A stretch of 64,000 nt of DNA from Sphingomonas sp. IC081 (GCF_006874585.1 NZ_CP029761.1:3746001-3810000), one strand, 5' to 3'. Positions 45,875 through 54,538 are shown, counted from the first letter of the stretch. The notes: generated from the letters alone by a model not told the origin. Program-made: numbers and translations.

Positions 45875-46477
45875 TCAGTTCACCAGCGCTGCCTCGATGG
45901 CGATGCGGATGGCGTCGGAGGTGTGGTTGGCGCCCAGCTTGTTGAGCATGTTGGCGCGGTGGATTTCCACCGTGCGCGGGCTGATCGAGAGCTTTTCGCC
46001 GATCAGCCGGTTGGACAGGCCGCTGGCGACGCCGCCCAGCACTTCGCGTTCGCGGCGGGTCAGACGTTCCACCCGGGCGCGGGCCATGACTTCGCGCAGC
46101 TTGGCATTGCCCACCGTTTCCGCGCGGGCAATCGCCCGGGCCAGCGTTTCGTTGAGTTCGGCGGCGCCGATGGGCCAGGCGATATAGTCGATCGCGCCGT
46201 CCAGAATGGCCGCGACGATGCGGTTGGCGGAAGGGTCCTCGCTGAAGGCGATGATCGGGAACCATTCGCCGTGGTGGGCCATGGCTTCGATCAGGTCATC
46301 GATCACCCCGGCTTCGTCATGGATGAGGATCACGCCCGAGCGGGGCCAGGTGCTGGACAGTTCGCTAATGTTCTCGAACGGTTCGACGTGGATATTGCCG
46401 CTGGACAGGGCATGGCTGATCGCAGCCCGGCGTCGCATGTTGTTGTCGATAAGGATAAGGTTCGAAATCCGCTCCAC
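45875..46477 (-). CDS. LuxR/FixJ-type response regulator with atypical receiver
   Basis: A 200-residue two-domain regulator. The receiver (1-120) has D11 and a possible phospho-aspartate D54 (ILIHDEAG), but the conserved lysine is replaced in DYIAWPIG and one acidic position near D11 is asparagine. So phosphorylation may be impaired. The C-terminal helix-turn-helix is LTRREREVLGGVASGLSNRLIGEKLSISPRTVEIHRANMLNKL. It starts with GTG at 46477, preceded by GGGAGG. It lies downstream of fliS in the same direction, but 172 bp separate them. A role in flagellar or motility control is inferred from position. Confidence 0.85.
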   Translation of the reverse strand: MERISNLILIDNNMRRRAAISHALSSGNIHVEPFENISELSSTWPRSGVILIHDEAGVIDDLIEAMAHHGEWFPIIAFSEDPSANRIVAAILDGAIDYIAWPIGAAELNETLARAIARAETVGNAKLREVMARARVERLTRREREVLGGVASGLSNRLIGEKLSISPRTVEIHRANMLNKLGANHTSDAIRIAIEAALVN

Positions 46478-46649
46478 GGGTATCCTCCCGATTCGGCATC
46501 TGCCTTAGGGGAGATAACCCATGTTGCGGAGCAGGCAGCCGGGCACCTGATCCGAAACCGAGGTACCGGCGGGCCGATCGGGGAAGGATCCGTACAAACG
46601 GCAGGAAACCGGTAACCAAAATGGAAGCAGCTGGCGGGGGCGACGGTGT

Positions 46650-47021
46650 TCAGCCGCCTTGCAGGGCGCGGCCGATCTCCGCGAAATCGCTGCGGAGCGT
46701 CTCGATTCGGCGCGGCTCGAACTCCACCGCGCTGTCCAGGATCGTGCGCTGGGCGGCGGCGTAGAGCTGGGTCAGCGCGCCGGCCATGCTGCTTTCGCCC
46801 GAGATGCCCAGTTGCAGCGCGGTGATCGCCGTCAGCGCCCGGGTGAGCGAGCGGCTGCGCAGGCCATTGTCGCCGATGCCGTGGGCATGGACAGCGGTGC
46901 TGAGCGCGCTCACCAGGTGTTCGTAGCACAAGTGCACGAGGTCCGCCGGCTTGGCGCCGTTGACGCGGGCGTCGAAGTCGACGCGGCGATAGGCTTCGTG
47001 CGGGTTCTGTTGGCGACGCAT
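46650..47021 (-). CDS. fliS: Flagellar export chaperone FliS
   Basis: A 123-residue helical protein with the FliS pattern: EAYRRVDFDARVNGAKPADLVHLCYEHLVSALSTAV. The C-terminal half is helical (LTRALTAITALQLGISGE). The family keeps flagellin soluble before export and binds its C-terminus. It is 13 bp downstream of fliD in the usual fliDS order. The flagellin gene itself is not in the window. Confidence 0.87.
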   Translation of the reverse strand: MRRQQNPHEAYRRVDFDARVNGAKPADLVHLCYEHLVSALSTAVHAHGIGDNGLRSRSLTRALTAITALQLGISGESSMAGALTQLYAAAQRTILDSAVEFEPRRIETLRSDFAEIGRALQGG

Positions 47022-47034
47022 GGGCGGTTTCGAC

Positions 47035-48480
47035 CTAGCTTGACTTGTTCCACTGGGCGATCTGGTTCTGCAGCATCGTCAGTGTCGATTTCGAGGTGCC
47101 GATGCGCGTTTCCGACACGGTGAATTGCGAGACCAGCCGCGCCCGCAGGGTTTCCTGCTGGGTGGCGAGGTCGCTCTGGTCGGTGGTCACTTTGGCCAGC
47201 AGCTTGGTGTAGCGGCTGATCGAACCGCCCAGCGAGCCGGTATCGGTGGTGGAACTGGCGGCGCGGTAGATCTTGTCGATCGCCGCGAAGACGCCGTTGA
47301 TGCCATTGGTGAACATCGCCGAGACACCGTCGGGGTCGGCCGCGAGGGTGGCGTTGAGGCGGGTGGTGTCGAGCGTGAACGAGCCGTCGCGCTGGGTCTT
47401 GAGGCCGAGGTCGGCCAGGGTCCTGGCGGCGCCCGTGGCACCGGGCATGATCTGGGTGCCGGCGAGCGCCGAGAGCGAACGCTTGAGCGCGCGGGCGCCG
47501 GCGTCGTTGGCAAGGTCGCCGCCGATGGCCGTGGCGGTGCCGAGCGCGCTGGTCACTTCGTTGAGCGCATCGACGAGGTCCTGCATCGACGCGGCGATCG
47601 AGGTGGTGGGATCGGCAAAGCTCACCGTTGTCGGCGCGCCGGCATTGGTGGCCTTGAGGGTGAGCTTCACGCCGGGGATCACGTCGGTCAGCGTGTTCGA
47701 GGTTGCCGTCATCGACAGGCCGTCGACCTTGTAGGCGGCGTCGCTCGCACTGGCGAGCAGGGTGGCGTTTGTCGAACCGGCGCTCCAGGCAAGGCCGGCA
47801 AGACCGGGATTGGCGCTGTCCTCGGCAGCCTCGATGGTGAAGCCGTTCTTGGCCCCTTCCGCGCCCTTGATCACCAGCTGGGCGCCGCTGGTGGTCTGGG
47901 CGACATAGGCGCTGACCCCGGCGTTGGCGGCGTTGATCTTGCTGGCGACGTCGGCCAGCGTGTCGGTGGCGCCGATGGTGAGGTCGAGCGCGGCATGGGC
48001 CGTGTCGGCGGTGAAGCTGCTGCCCGAGACGGTGCCGAAGCGCAGCGTCAGGGTGCCGGCGCCGACGAGGTCGGTCCTGGCGGTATAGGCCTTGCTGGCA
48101 AGCTGCTGGCCCGAGGCGAGCTTGCTGACTTCCAGCGAATACGTGCCGGTGGGCGTGGTCGAGCCGGTCAGCGCCCCGCTGGCCACCGCGCTGTTGGCGA
48201 TGCTGGGGGTGCGGGCAAGGTCGCCGCTGCGCACCAGGGTGCCGAGCGAGGTGTCGATCGCCAGCAGCATCGACTTGATGTTCGAGGCGGTGGAGATCTG
48301 GGTGTTGAGCTTTTCCGCCTGGGTGGTCAGCCGGTTGTTGCGGCTGGCGAACTGGGCCACGGCGAGGTTGTTGGCCAGCGCCGTCATGTCGACGCCGCTG
48401 CCGCCGCCGAGCGCGGTCACCAGCGAACTGGTGGTGAGCGTGGACGCGGCGCTGGTCGTCGAGGTGGTGCTGGTAACCAT
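47035..48480 (-). CDS. fliD: Flagellar filament cap protein FliD (HAP2)
   Basis: A 481-residue cap protein that directs flagellin assembly at the filament tip. The N-terminal helical D0 part has VTALGGGSGVDMTALANNLAVAQFASRNNRLTTQAEKLNTQIS, and the C-terminal coil has KLLAKVTTDQSDLATQQETLRARLVSQFTVSETRIGTSKSTLTMLQNQIAQW. Both match FliD. The variable middle is alanine- and threonine-rich. ATG 48480 fits the family start. The gene is followed by fliS. Confidence 0.92.
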   Translation of the reverse strand: MVTSTTSTTSAASTLTTSSLVTALGGGSGVDMTALANNLAVAQFASRNNRLTTQAEKLNTQISTASNIKSMLLAIDTSLGTLVRSGDLARTPSIANSAVASGALTGSTTPTGTYSLEVSKLASGQQLASKAYTARTDLVGAGTLTLRFGTVSGSSFTADTAHAALDLTIGATDTLADVASKINAANAGVSAYVAQTTSGAQLVIKGAEGAKNGFTIEAAEDSANPGLAGLAWSAGSTNATLLASASDAAYKVDGLSMTATSNTLTDVIPGVKLTLKATNAGAPTTVSFADPTTSIAASMQDLVDALNEVTSALGTATAIGGDLANDAGARALKRSLSALAGTQIMPGATGAARTLADLGLKTQRDGSFTLDTTRLNATLAADPDGVSAMFTNGINGVFAAIDKIYRAASSTTDTGSLGGSISRYTKLLAKVTTDQSDLATQQETLRARLVSQFTVSETRIGTSKSTLTMLQNQIAQWNKSS

Positions 48481-48555
48481 GGGCGGGGAGAACGGCAGCG
48501 CGCGCGCTTGTTTAAGCCCCCGGACCGCCCATCCGGGCGATTTCCAGACGGCCCC

Positions 48556-49731
48556 TCAGGTCTGCATCAGCATGCGGCTGACATTGCGCGAGAGCAGCGG
48601 AATCCGCGCGGCGGCGCGCAGGCCGAGGTGGCGGGCGGCGCGGGCGGCGGGGCGCTCGGCGGTGTAGAGGCCGACGATCATGTTGGTGGCGGTATAGATC
48701 GGCCGGCTGGCAAGGCGGTGCGCGGCCTCGTAGCGGCGCAGCAACAGCGAGGAGGCGATGGCATCGCTGCGGCCGCCGCGATGGGCCTCGGCCACCAGCC
48801 GCCCCAGCGTGCTGGCGCTGGCAAGGCCGAGGTTGAAGCCATGCGCGGTCACCGGGTGCATGCCGACCGCGGCATCGCCGATGAGGGCGGCGCGGCGCGC
48901 GGCGAAGTGGCGGGCGTAGGTTGTCGCGAGCGGGTAGACATGGGCCTTGCCGATCAGGCTCATGCGCCCGAGCCGTCCTTCGTAGCGGCGGGTGATCTCG
49001 GCGGCGAGGCGGTCGGCATCGAGCGCGGCCAGCCGCTCGATCTCGGGCGCGGCAAGGGTCAGCACGGCGGAGGACTCCCGGCCGCCGAGCGGCAGCATGG
49101 CGATCGTCTGGCCATGGTCGAACCATTCGGTGGCGACACCCTCGTGATCGAGATCGTGGGCCATGCGGCAGACCATCATGGCGCGGCCGGTGCGGTTCAC
49201 TTGCGCGCCGATGCCCAGTTCCTCGCGCACGAAGGAGAAGCGCGAATCCGCGCCGACCAGCAGGCGGCCGGTCAGCCGGGTGCCGTCGGCCAGTTCGACC
49301 TCGGCCCGCTCGCGGTCGGTGCCGAGCGCGGCCACCGCCTGCCCGGCCAGGATCTCGAGATTGCCCTGCGTCTCGGTGGCGGCGAACAGCGCGCGGCGGA
49401 TGCGGTGGTTGGAGACGAGGCAGCCCAGCCGGTCCTCGCCGCTGCCGTCGGCCCCGAACGAGAGGGCGAAGGGCGAACCGCCGTTGAGCACGCGCGCCTC
49501 GCGCAGCGGCGAGACCTGCCGCGGGTCGATCCAGCCCCAGGCGCCGAGCGTTTGCAGCGCACGGACGGAGCGATGGGTGAGCGCGATCTCGCGGCCGTCG
49601 ACCGCCGGCTCGATCAGCGCTTCGAGCGGCTGGCGCTCGACGATGGCGATCCGCAGGGCGGTGTCGGCCAGCGCGGCCGCCAGCGCCAGACCGGCCGGTC
49701 CGCCGCCGACGATTATCAGGTCATGGGTCAT
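48556..49731 (-). CDS. UbiH/UbiM-type FAD-dependent hydroxylase
   Basis: A 391-residue flavoprotein monooxygenase of the ubiquinone-hydroxylase type. The N-terminal FAD motif is DLIIVGGGPAGLALAAALAD, DG-motif part VGADSRFSFVREEL, and the FAD/substrate-binding block GDAAVGMHPVTAHGFNLGLASA. The C-terminal stretch resembles UbiM more than UbiH, but the assignment within the family is tentative. It sits inside the flagellar locus, between flhB and fliD, with no evident link to flagella. ATG 49731 was chosen because the dinucleotide-binding motif starts three residues later. Confidence 0.85.
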   Translation of the reverse strand: MTHDLIIVGGGPAGLALAAALADTALRIAIVERQPLEALIEPAVDGREIALTHRSVRALQTLGAWGWIDPRQVSPLREARVLNGGSPFALSFGADGSGEDRLGCLVSNHRIRRALFAATETQGNLEILAGQAVAALGTDRERAEVELADGTRLTGRLLVGADSRFSFVREELGIGAQVNRTGRAMMVCRMAHDLDHEGVATEWFDHGQTIAMLPLGGRESSAVLTLAAPEIERLAALDADRLAAEITRRYEGRLGRMSLIGKAHVYPLATTYARHFAARRAALIGDAAVGMHPVTAHGFNLGLASASTLGRLVAEAHRGGRSDAIASSLLLRRYEAAHRLASRPIYTATNMIVGLYTAERPAARAARHLGLRAAARIPLLSRNVSRMLMQT

Positions 49732-49844
49732 CGCGCGGGGCTCCAACGATTTATCCGGGATTGGGAAGATAGAAGATAGGAGCGCAAGCGGTGCCGGGCA
49801 CATGCGATCTGCGCCATGATTCACGTCAAAAATGGCAAGTCCGT

Positions 49845-50981
49845 CTACAGGCTCGAAGGATCGGGACGGCCATCGGCGTCGAAGCGCACGGTGACCGGCA
49901 CCGAGATTTCCGGCGCCGCGCGCCGCTCGCCGCGCCTGAGCGAGAGCACGAAGGCCAGGATCGCGGCGACGGCGACATAGTGTTCCTCGCGGATCATGCG
50001 TCTCTCGCGGCTGGTGTAGAACACCGAGCGGGCCAGCGCGGGATAGGACAGCACCGGCACCGCGTGTTCGGCCGCCAGCTCGCGCATGGCCAGCGCCTTG
50101 TCGCCGCGCCCCTTGGCCAGGACGATCGGGGCGGGCGCCTTGGCCGGATCGTAGGCGAGGGCGACCGCGAAATGGGTGGGGTTGGTGATGACGAACTGCG
50201 CTTCCTGCATCGCCGGCACCAGCCCGCCCATGGCGATGCGGCGCTGGCGGTCCTTGATCGCGGCCTTCTTTTCCGGCGCGCCTTCGGCATCCTTGTTCTC
50301 GTCGCGCAGTTCCTGCAGCGTCATGCGCAGGCGCATGATCCGCCGCACGATCTGCACCGGCAGGTCGAACATCGCGATCACGAATAGCCCGCCGGCCAGC
50401 CAGAACAGCAGGTGGGTGATCGTGCCCCAGGCCCGCGCCGCCTCGCCGATCAGGTCGCCGCGGCCTAGCTGGACCAGGGTGGCCAGCTCGCCGCGCGCCC
50501 AGAACCAGGTGATCGCCGCCAGCAGCGACACTTTGGCCAGCCCCTTGGCCATCTCGATGGCGCCGGTCGGCCCGAACATGCGCTTGAGGCCGGAGAGCGG
50601 GTTGATGCGCGAGGCCTTGGGCAGCATGTTGCCGCCGACCCAGCGCCCCTCGCCGAACCCGAGCTGCGAGATCAGCGAGACCAGCATGACGCCGAGCCCC
50701 AGCACCAGCACCGGCGGCAGCAGCGCCAGCAGCACGTCGAGCAGGCGCTGGCCGGGGGTGAAGTCATCGAGGTCGGCGCGGCTCCAGGTGAAACCCGCCC
50801 GCAAGGCGCGCAGCAGCCGGTCGAGCACCCAGGGACCGGCGAGCAGCAGCCAGGCCCCGCCCACCGCCATGCCCGCTGCCGTCGCCATCTCGCGCGAGCG
50901 GATGACGTCGCCCTTCTCGGCGGCGTCCTTGCGCCGCTTGGCGGTGGGGGCAAAGCTCTTCTCGCCGTTGTCGTCGCTCAT
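49845..50981 (-). CDS. flhB: Flagellar export apparatus protein FlhB
   Basis: A 378-residue export-gate protein that switches substrate class from hook to filament. The N-terminus (KSFAPTAKRRKDAAEKGDVIRSREM) and four spans are typical. The autocleavage site NPTH is at 267-270 in FVITNPTHFAVALAYD. Its N-terminal neighbours are fliR, 18 bp upstream, as in many bacteria where flhB follows fliR. A C-terminal basic tail of ~25 residues follows the cytoplasmic domain. Confidence 0.94.
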   Translation of the reverse strand: MSDDNGEKSFAPTAKRRKDAAEKGDVIRSREMATAAGMAVGGAWLLLAGPWVLDRLLRALRAGFTWSRADLDDFTPGQRLLDVLLALLPPVLVLGLGVMLVSLISQLGFGEGRWVGGNMLPKASRINPLSGLKRMFGPTGAIEMAKGLAKVSLLAAITWFWARGELATLVQLGRGDLIGEAARAWGTITHLLFWLAGGLFVIAMFDLPVQIVRRIMRLRMTLQELRDENKDAEGAPEKKAAIKDRQRRIAMGGLVPAMQEAQFVITNPTHFAVALAYDPAKAPAPIVLAKGRGDKALAMRELAAEHAVPVLSYPALARSVFYTSRERRMIREEHYVAVAAILAFVLSLRRGERRAAPEISVPVTVRFDADGRPDPSSL

Positions 50982-50999
50982 GGGGGGCTCATGAGGGGC

Positions 51000-51782
51000 T
51001 CACGGCTGCAGCACGAGGGCGGCCTGGTCGATGGCCATGGCGGAGAGCCGGGCGACCAGGTCGGTCAGCACCGGGGCGCTCACCAGCAGCGCGGCAAGGC
51101 CGCCCAGCACGCCGGCCGGCAGGCCGAGCGCGAAGAGGTTGAGCGCCGGGGCCGAGCGGCCGAGCACCCCGGTGACGACCTGCACCACCATCAGCACCAG
51201 GCAGGCGGGCAGGGCGATGGCGGCGCCGGTCACGAACGTGCGCGCGGCAAAGGAGGCGACGAGGGCAAAGCGTTCCGGCCCCAGCCAGGTCTGGCCGGGC
51301 GGGAAGGCGCGGTAGCTGTCGACCAGCAGCGCGAACCATTGCAGGTGGGCGCCCAGCGCCAGGAACACCATGGTCATGACCACCGCGAAATACTGGCCGA
51401 GCGCGGGGGACTGGGTGCCGGAATTGGGATCGACCGCGACCGCCATGTTCATGCCCATCGATCCGCCCACCACTTCGGCGGCGAGGATCGGCGCGGCAAA
51501 GGCCAGTTGCAGCACGAACCCCAGCGCCAGCCCGACCGAGACCTCGCCGCCGACCGCCAGCAGCCCGGGCAGCGACAGCAGCGCCGGGGGCGCGGCGACC
51601 GGGCTCCAGGCGCAGACCAGCACCGCCACCGCCCCGGCGACGATCACCCGCACTTGTGCGGGCACCCCGGCAATGCCGAACATCGGCGCGGCGACGAGGG
51701 CGGCGCCGATCCGCGTCATCACGAAGAGCAGGCGCCAGAATTCGGCCTCGAGCGGGCCGAAGCCGAAGTCGAGGCCGATCAT
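51000..51782 (-). CDS. fliR: Flagellar export apparatus protein FliR
   Basis: A 260-residue, six-span component of the flagellar type III export gate. Recognisable parts are EFWRLLFVMTRIGAALVAAPMFG near the N-terminus and VGGEVSVGLALGFVLQLAFAAPILAAEVVGGSMGMNMAVAVDPNSG in the middle, which matches the family conserved region. The ATG overlaps the fliQ stop (ATGA), and that fixes the start. A longer upstream frame is the shadow of fliQ. Confidence 0.92.
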   Translation of the reverse strand: MIGLDFGFGPLEAEFWRLLFVMTRIGAALVAAPMFGIAGVPAQVRVIVAGAVAVLVCAWSPVAAPPALLSLPGLLAVGGEVSVGLALGFVLQLAFAAPILAAEVVGGSMGMNMAVAVDPNSGTQSPALGQYFAVVMTMVFLALGAHLQWFALLVDSYRAFPPGQTWLGPERFALVASFAARTFVTGAAIALPACLVLMVVQVVTGVLGRSAPALNLFALGLPAGVLGGLAALLVSAPVLTDLVARLSAMAIDQAALVLQP

Positions 51783-52069
51783 GGGCGGGTCTGTTCGGCC
51801 TGCCCGGTGCGGGCGACCTGGGCAAAGACTTCCTGCGTGAAGTCGCCGATCAGCGTCATCATCGAACCGCCCAGCACCACCAGCACCAGCGCCGTCACCG
51901 CCAGCTTGGGCACGAAAGTCAGCGTCTGTTCGTTGACCGAGGTCGCCGCCTGCACCACCCCCACCACCAGCCCCACCGCCAGCGAGGCGAGCAGCACCGG
52001 CGCGGCGACCAGCGCGGTGACCCACAGCATCTTGTCGGCAAGGTCGAGCAGGGCGCCGATGTCTTCCAT
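51779..52069 (-). CDS. fliQ: Flagellar export apparatus protein FliQ
   Basis: A 96-residue, two-span protein, about the usual ~90 residues. It reads ALLDLADKMLWVTALVAAPVLLASLAVGLVVGVVQAATSVNEQTLTFVPKL, which is the FliQ signature. It overlaps fliR by 4 bases at its end and starts 14 bp after fliP. It belongs to the export gate complex with FliP and FliR. Confidence 0.92.
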   Translation of the reverse strand: MEDIGALLDLADKMLWVTALVAAPVLLASLAVGLVVGVVQAATSVNEQTLTFVPKLAVTALVLVVLGGSMMTLIGDFTQEVFAQVARTGQAEQTRP

Positions 52070-52083
52070 GGCTTCTCTCCCCG

Positions 52084-52908
52084 CTAGCCGAAGCTGGCCG
52101 CCAGCGAGCCCATCAGCAGGGCCCAGCCATCGACCATCACGAAGAGCAGCAGCTTGAACGGCAGCGAGACCACCATCGGGCTCATCATCATCATGCCCAG
52201 GCTCATCAGCACCGAGGAGACGACGAGGTCGATCACCAGGAACGGCAGGAACAGCATGAAGCCGATCTGGAAGGCGGTCTTGAGCTCGCTGGTGACAAAG
52301 GCGGGCAGCAGGATCGAGAACGGCACTTCGGCGGTGCTGGCAAAGCGCGGGCCGCCGCCGGGACCGGCGGGGTTCGCGCTGGTGCTGTGCGCCATGTCGG
52401 CAAACATGGTGAGGTCGCGCTCGCGGGTCTGGCGGATCATGAAGGCGTGGAATTCGCGCCCTGCCGCCGCGATCGCCTGCTGGGCATTGATCCGGTCGGC
52501 GGCATAAGGGACGATGGCGGAGGCGTTGACCCGTTCCAGCGTGGGCGACATGACAAACAGCGAGAGGAACAGAGACAGCCCGATCAGCACCTGGTTGGGC
52601 GGCGATTGCTGGAGCCCGATCGCCTGCCGCAGGATCGCCAGCACCACGAGGATGCGGGTGAAGCTGGTCATCATCAGCACCAGCGTGGGCAGCAGGGTCA
52701 GCAGCCCCATGATCAGCAGGAGCTGGAGCGAGAGGCTCATACCCGGGCCGCCGGGGCCGGAGCCGGTTCCGCCGATGGCGCCGAGGGCACGGTCGAGCGC
52801 GCCCGGAACGGCCGAGGGAACCGCGGACTGCACGGCGGATTGGGCCTGGACCGCCAGCGGCAGCAGCAGCGCCGCAAGCGCCGCGCCCAGGACGGCGATC
52901 CGCTTCAT
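52084..52908 (-). CDS. fliP: Flagellar export apparatus protein FliP
   Basis: A 274-residue membrane protein with a cleavable signal peptide (MKRIAVLGAALAALLLPLAVQAQ) and the family blocks LLLIMGLLTLLPTLVLMMTSFTRILVVL and SMMVVSLPFKLLLF-type C-terminus (PMVVSLPFKLLLFVMVDGW). It forms the core of the export gate. Its ATG overlaps the fliO stop by 4 bases. The N-terminal loop after the signal peptide is longer and glycine-rich (GSGPGGPG). Confidence 0.93.
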   Translation of the reverse strand: MKRIAVLGAALAALLLPLAVQAQSAVQSAVPSAVPGALDRALGAIGGTGSGPGGPGMSLSLQLLLIMGLLTLLPTLVLMMTSFTRILVVLAILRQAIGLQQSPPNQVLIGLSLFLSLFVMSPTLERVNASAIVPYAADRINAQQAIAAAGREFHAFMIRQTRERDLTMFADMAHSTSANPAGPGGGPRFASTAEVPFSILLPAFVTSELKTAFQIGFMLFLPFLVIDLVVSSVLMSLGMMMMSPMVVSLPFKLLLFVMVDGWALLMGSLAASFG

Positions 52909-53210
52909 GGCGCCATCTCTGCGGCAGATCCGGCGGCACCTTCCGGGGTGGACGCGGTGCGGGCGGGGGCCTCTGCCAGCGTGGTCAGCCCCTGGCGCGA
53001 GGCGGAGACGAGGATCTCGCGGCCATGGAACTCGATCACCGCCAGCCGCAGCGTCGGCGAGAGCATCAGCGTCTCCACCACCCGCAGCGAGCGCCCGGCG
53101 GCGGGACTACCGGCCCGTTCCTGCAGGCGCCGCGCCAGCCACAGGCAGCCCCAGGCCATGGCGCCGATCAGCGGCAGCAGCAGGATCAGCTTGAGCAGAT
53201 ACCAGGCCAT
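52905..53210 (-). CDS. fliO: Flagellar biosynthesis protein FliO
   Basis: A 101-residue protein with one N-terminal span (LLKLILLLPLIGAMAWGCLWLA) and a soluble beta-rich domain: AGRSLRVVETLMLSPTLRLAVIEFHGREILV, matching the FliO/MopB pattern. It is needed for stable FliP assembly. It overlaps fliP by 4 bases and lies 6 bp after fliN. The alanine-rich tail is not conserved. Confidence 0.85.
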   Translation of the reverse strand: MAWYLLKLILLLPLIGAMAWGCLWLARRLQERAGSPAAGRSLRVVETLMLSPTLRLAVIEFHGREILVSASRQGLTTLAEAPARTASTPEGAAGSAAEMAP

Positions 53211-53216
53211 CGCCGC

Positions 53217-53591
53217 CTACTCCGCATCCGAGGCGGCGGGATCGGGCAGCACGGCATCGCCGGTTTCGCCGCCCGCATGGCCCCCCGCATGGCCCCCCGC
53301 ATGCCCCCCCGCATGGCCGCCGCCTTCCGCGCCGCCGTCGCTTTCGTGCCCGGTCATCTCGACGATCCGCAGGCCGAAACGGCCATTGTGGGCGATCACC
53401 TCGCCCTTGGCGATCGGCTTGCCGTTGACCATGACGTCGAGCAGTTCGTCGGTCATGCGGTCGAGCACGACAAGGCTCTCGGGCCCCAGCGTCAGCACTT
53501 CGCGCAGTGTCAGGTGGGTCCGCCCGAGTTCCACCGAAAGGCGGACATCGACGTCGCGCAGGAAGTCCAGACTGCGGGGATGGATGTTCAT
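53217..53591 (-). CDS. fliN: Flagellar motor switch protein FliN with GGHA repeats
   Basis: A 124-residue C-ring protein. The SpoA domain is FLRDVDVRLSVELGRTHLTLREVLTLGPESLVVLDRMTDELLDVMVNGKPIAKGEVIAHNGRFGLRI, typical and complete. It is followed by a tail with four GGHA repeats (EGGGHAGGHAGGHAGGHAGG), encoded by 12-bp units. FliN normally ends soon after the SpoA domain, so this tail is an addition; it is histidine-rich and may be disordered. It is 18 bp downstream of fliM. Confidence 0.92.
   Translation of the reverse strand: MNIHPRSLDFLRDVDVRLSVELGRTHLTLREVLTLGPESLVVLDRMTDELLDVMVNGKPIAKGEVIAHNGRFGLRIVEMTGHESDGGAEGGGHAGGHAGGHAGGHAGGETGDAVLPDPAASDAE
53270..53317. repeat. 12-bp tandem repeat in the 3' part of fliN
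   Basis: Units based on CCCCCCGCATGG (+ strand) repeat about four times and encode the GGHA tail. Copy number change would keep the frame. Confidence 0.85.
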
Positions 53592-53609
53592 GGGGCTTGG
53601 CTTTCCGTT

Positions 53610-54530
53610 CTAGAACGCGATCTGAATCTGGACGGCGACACGGTCGTCGAGCTCGCCGACCGCTCCGGTGGCAAACGTGCGCCCGCCCAGTTGCAGCGGC
53701 ACGCTGCGCGCCACCGCCACCGGCAGCACGTCGCCGGGGCTGAGCGCGGAGAGGCGCGCCATCGGCACGGTCATGTCGACCAGCAGGGCGGTGACTTCGA
53801 CCGGGATCGAGGCAAATGGTTCGCGGCGGGCATCAGGGCGCATGGGGGGGCGCCTGCCCTGGGCGCGGCCCTTGCTGGCGGCCGGACGGCGCGGCGGCAG
53901 GGTCACCGCGGCCAGTGTCGCGACCGGAAAGGAAAGCCGCAGCGACCAGGGGGCAAAGCCGGTTTCCTCGACCTCGAGGGTCAGCATGAGCAGGTCTTCG
54001 CCGCGCGGGAAAGGATCGAGCTGGCGCAGGCTGGTGTCGCGGCGCAGGCTGCGGGCAAGATAGGGGGTGGGCCCCTCCAGCGCGGCGCCAAGCGCCTGGC
54101 CCAGGCAGGTCTCGATCTGGTCGACCAGCAGCAGCGCGGAAAGCGGGAAGGCCTCGGGAATCGGGTCCGGCAGCACGCCGCGGCCGCCGAAGGTGCGGTC
54201 CACCAGGCGAAACACGGTCTCGGCCTCGAACGTCGCCAGCAGCGGCAGGCCGCCGGGATCGAGCACCATGAGCGTATGCGCGGCGAGCCCCTCGAGGTCG
54301 CCCTGCAGGCTGGCCAGGGTGCCGTCCATCGGCATGCCGGCCGAGACCACCGGCGGATCGCCGCCCGCAAGCCGGGCCAGCGCGGCGGCAAGCGTGCGGC
54401 TCAGGCGTTCGCCGATCAGCGAGAGCGCGGGCACCAGTTCGGCCAGGCTCGGCGCCTTGCCCAGCAGCTCGGTGCAATGCGCGGCCTTGCGGTACGTGCC
54501 GGAGAGGGTTGCGGGGGCGGAAGAGGCCAT
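53610..54530 (-). CDS. fliM: Flagellar motor switch protein FliM, divergent
   Basis: A 306-residue motor-switch protein. The CheC-like middle domain and the C-terminal SpoA domain (AFASIPVEVTALLVDMTVPMARLSALSPGDVLPV and RSVPLQLGGRTFATGAVGELDDRVAVQI) are visible. The N-terminus begins MASSAPATLSGTYRKAAHCTEL and shows no EIDALL-type CheY-binding motif. The whole protein is shorter than the usual ~330. Assignment rests on the SpoA domain and on gene order between fliL and fliN. ATG 54530 was chosen; upstream codons run into fliL. Confidence 0.82.
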   Translation of the reverse strand: MASSAPATLSGTYRKAAHCTELLGKAPSLAELVPALSLIGERLSRTLAAALARLAGGDPPVVSAGMPMDGTLASLQGDLEGLAAHTLMVLDPGGLPLLATFEAETVFRLVDRTFGGRGVLPDPIPEAFPLSALLLVDQIETCLGQALGAALEGPTPYLARSLRRDTSLRQLDPFPRGEDLLMLTLEVEETGFAPWSLRLSFPVATLAAVTLPPRRPAASKGRAQGRRPPMRPDARREPFASIPVEVTALLVDMTVPMARLSALSPGDVLPVAVARSVPLQLGGRTFATGAVGELDDRVAVQIQIAF

Positions 54531-54538
54531 GGTGGCGG

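Noticed and set aside
53270-53317. Phase variation by slippage in fliN
   Set aside because: The unit is 12 bp, so copy changes do not shift the frame. Length variation, not on/off switching, is expected.
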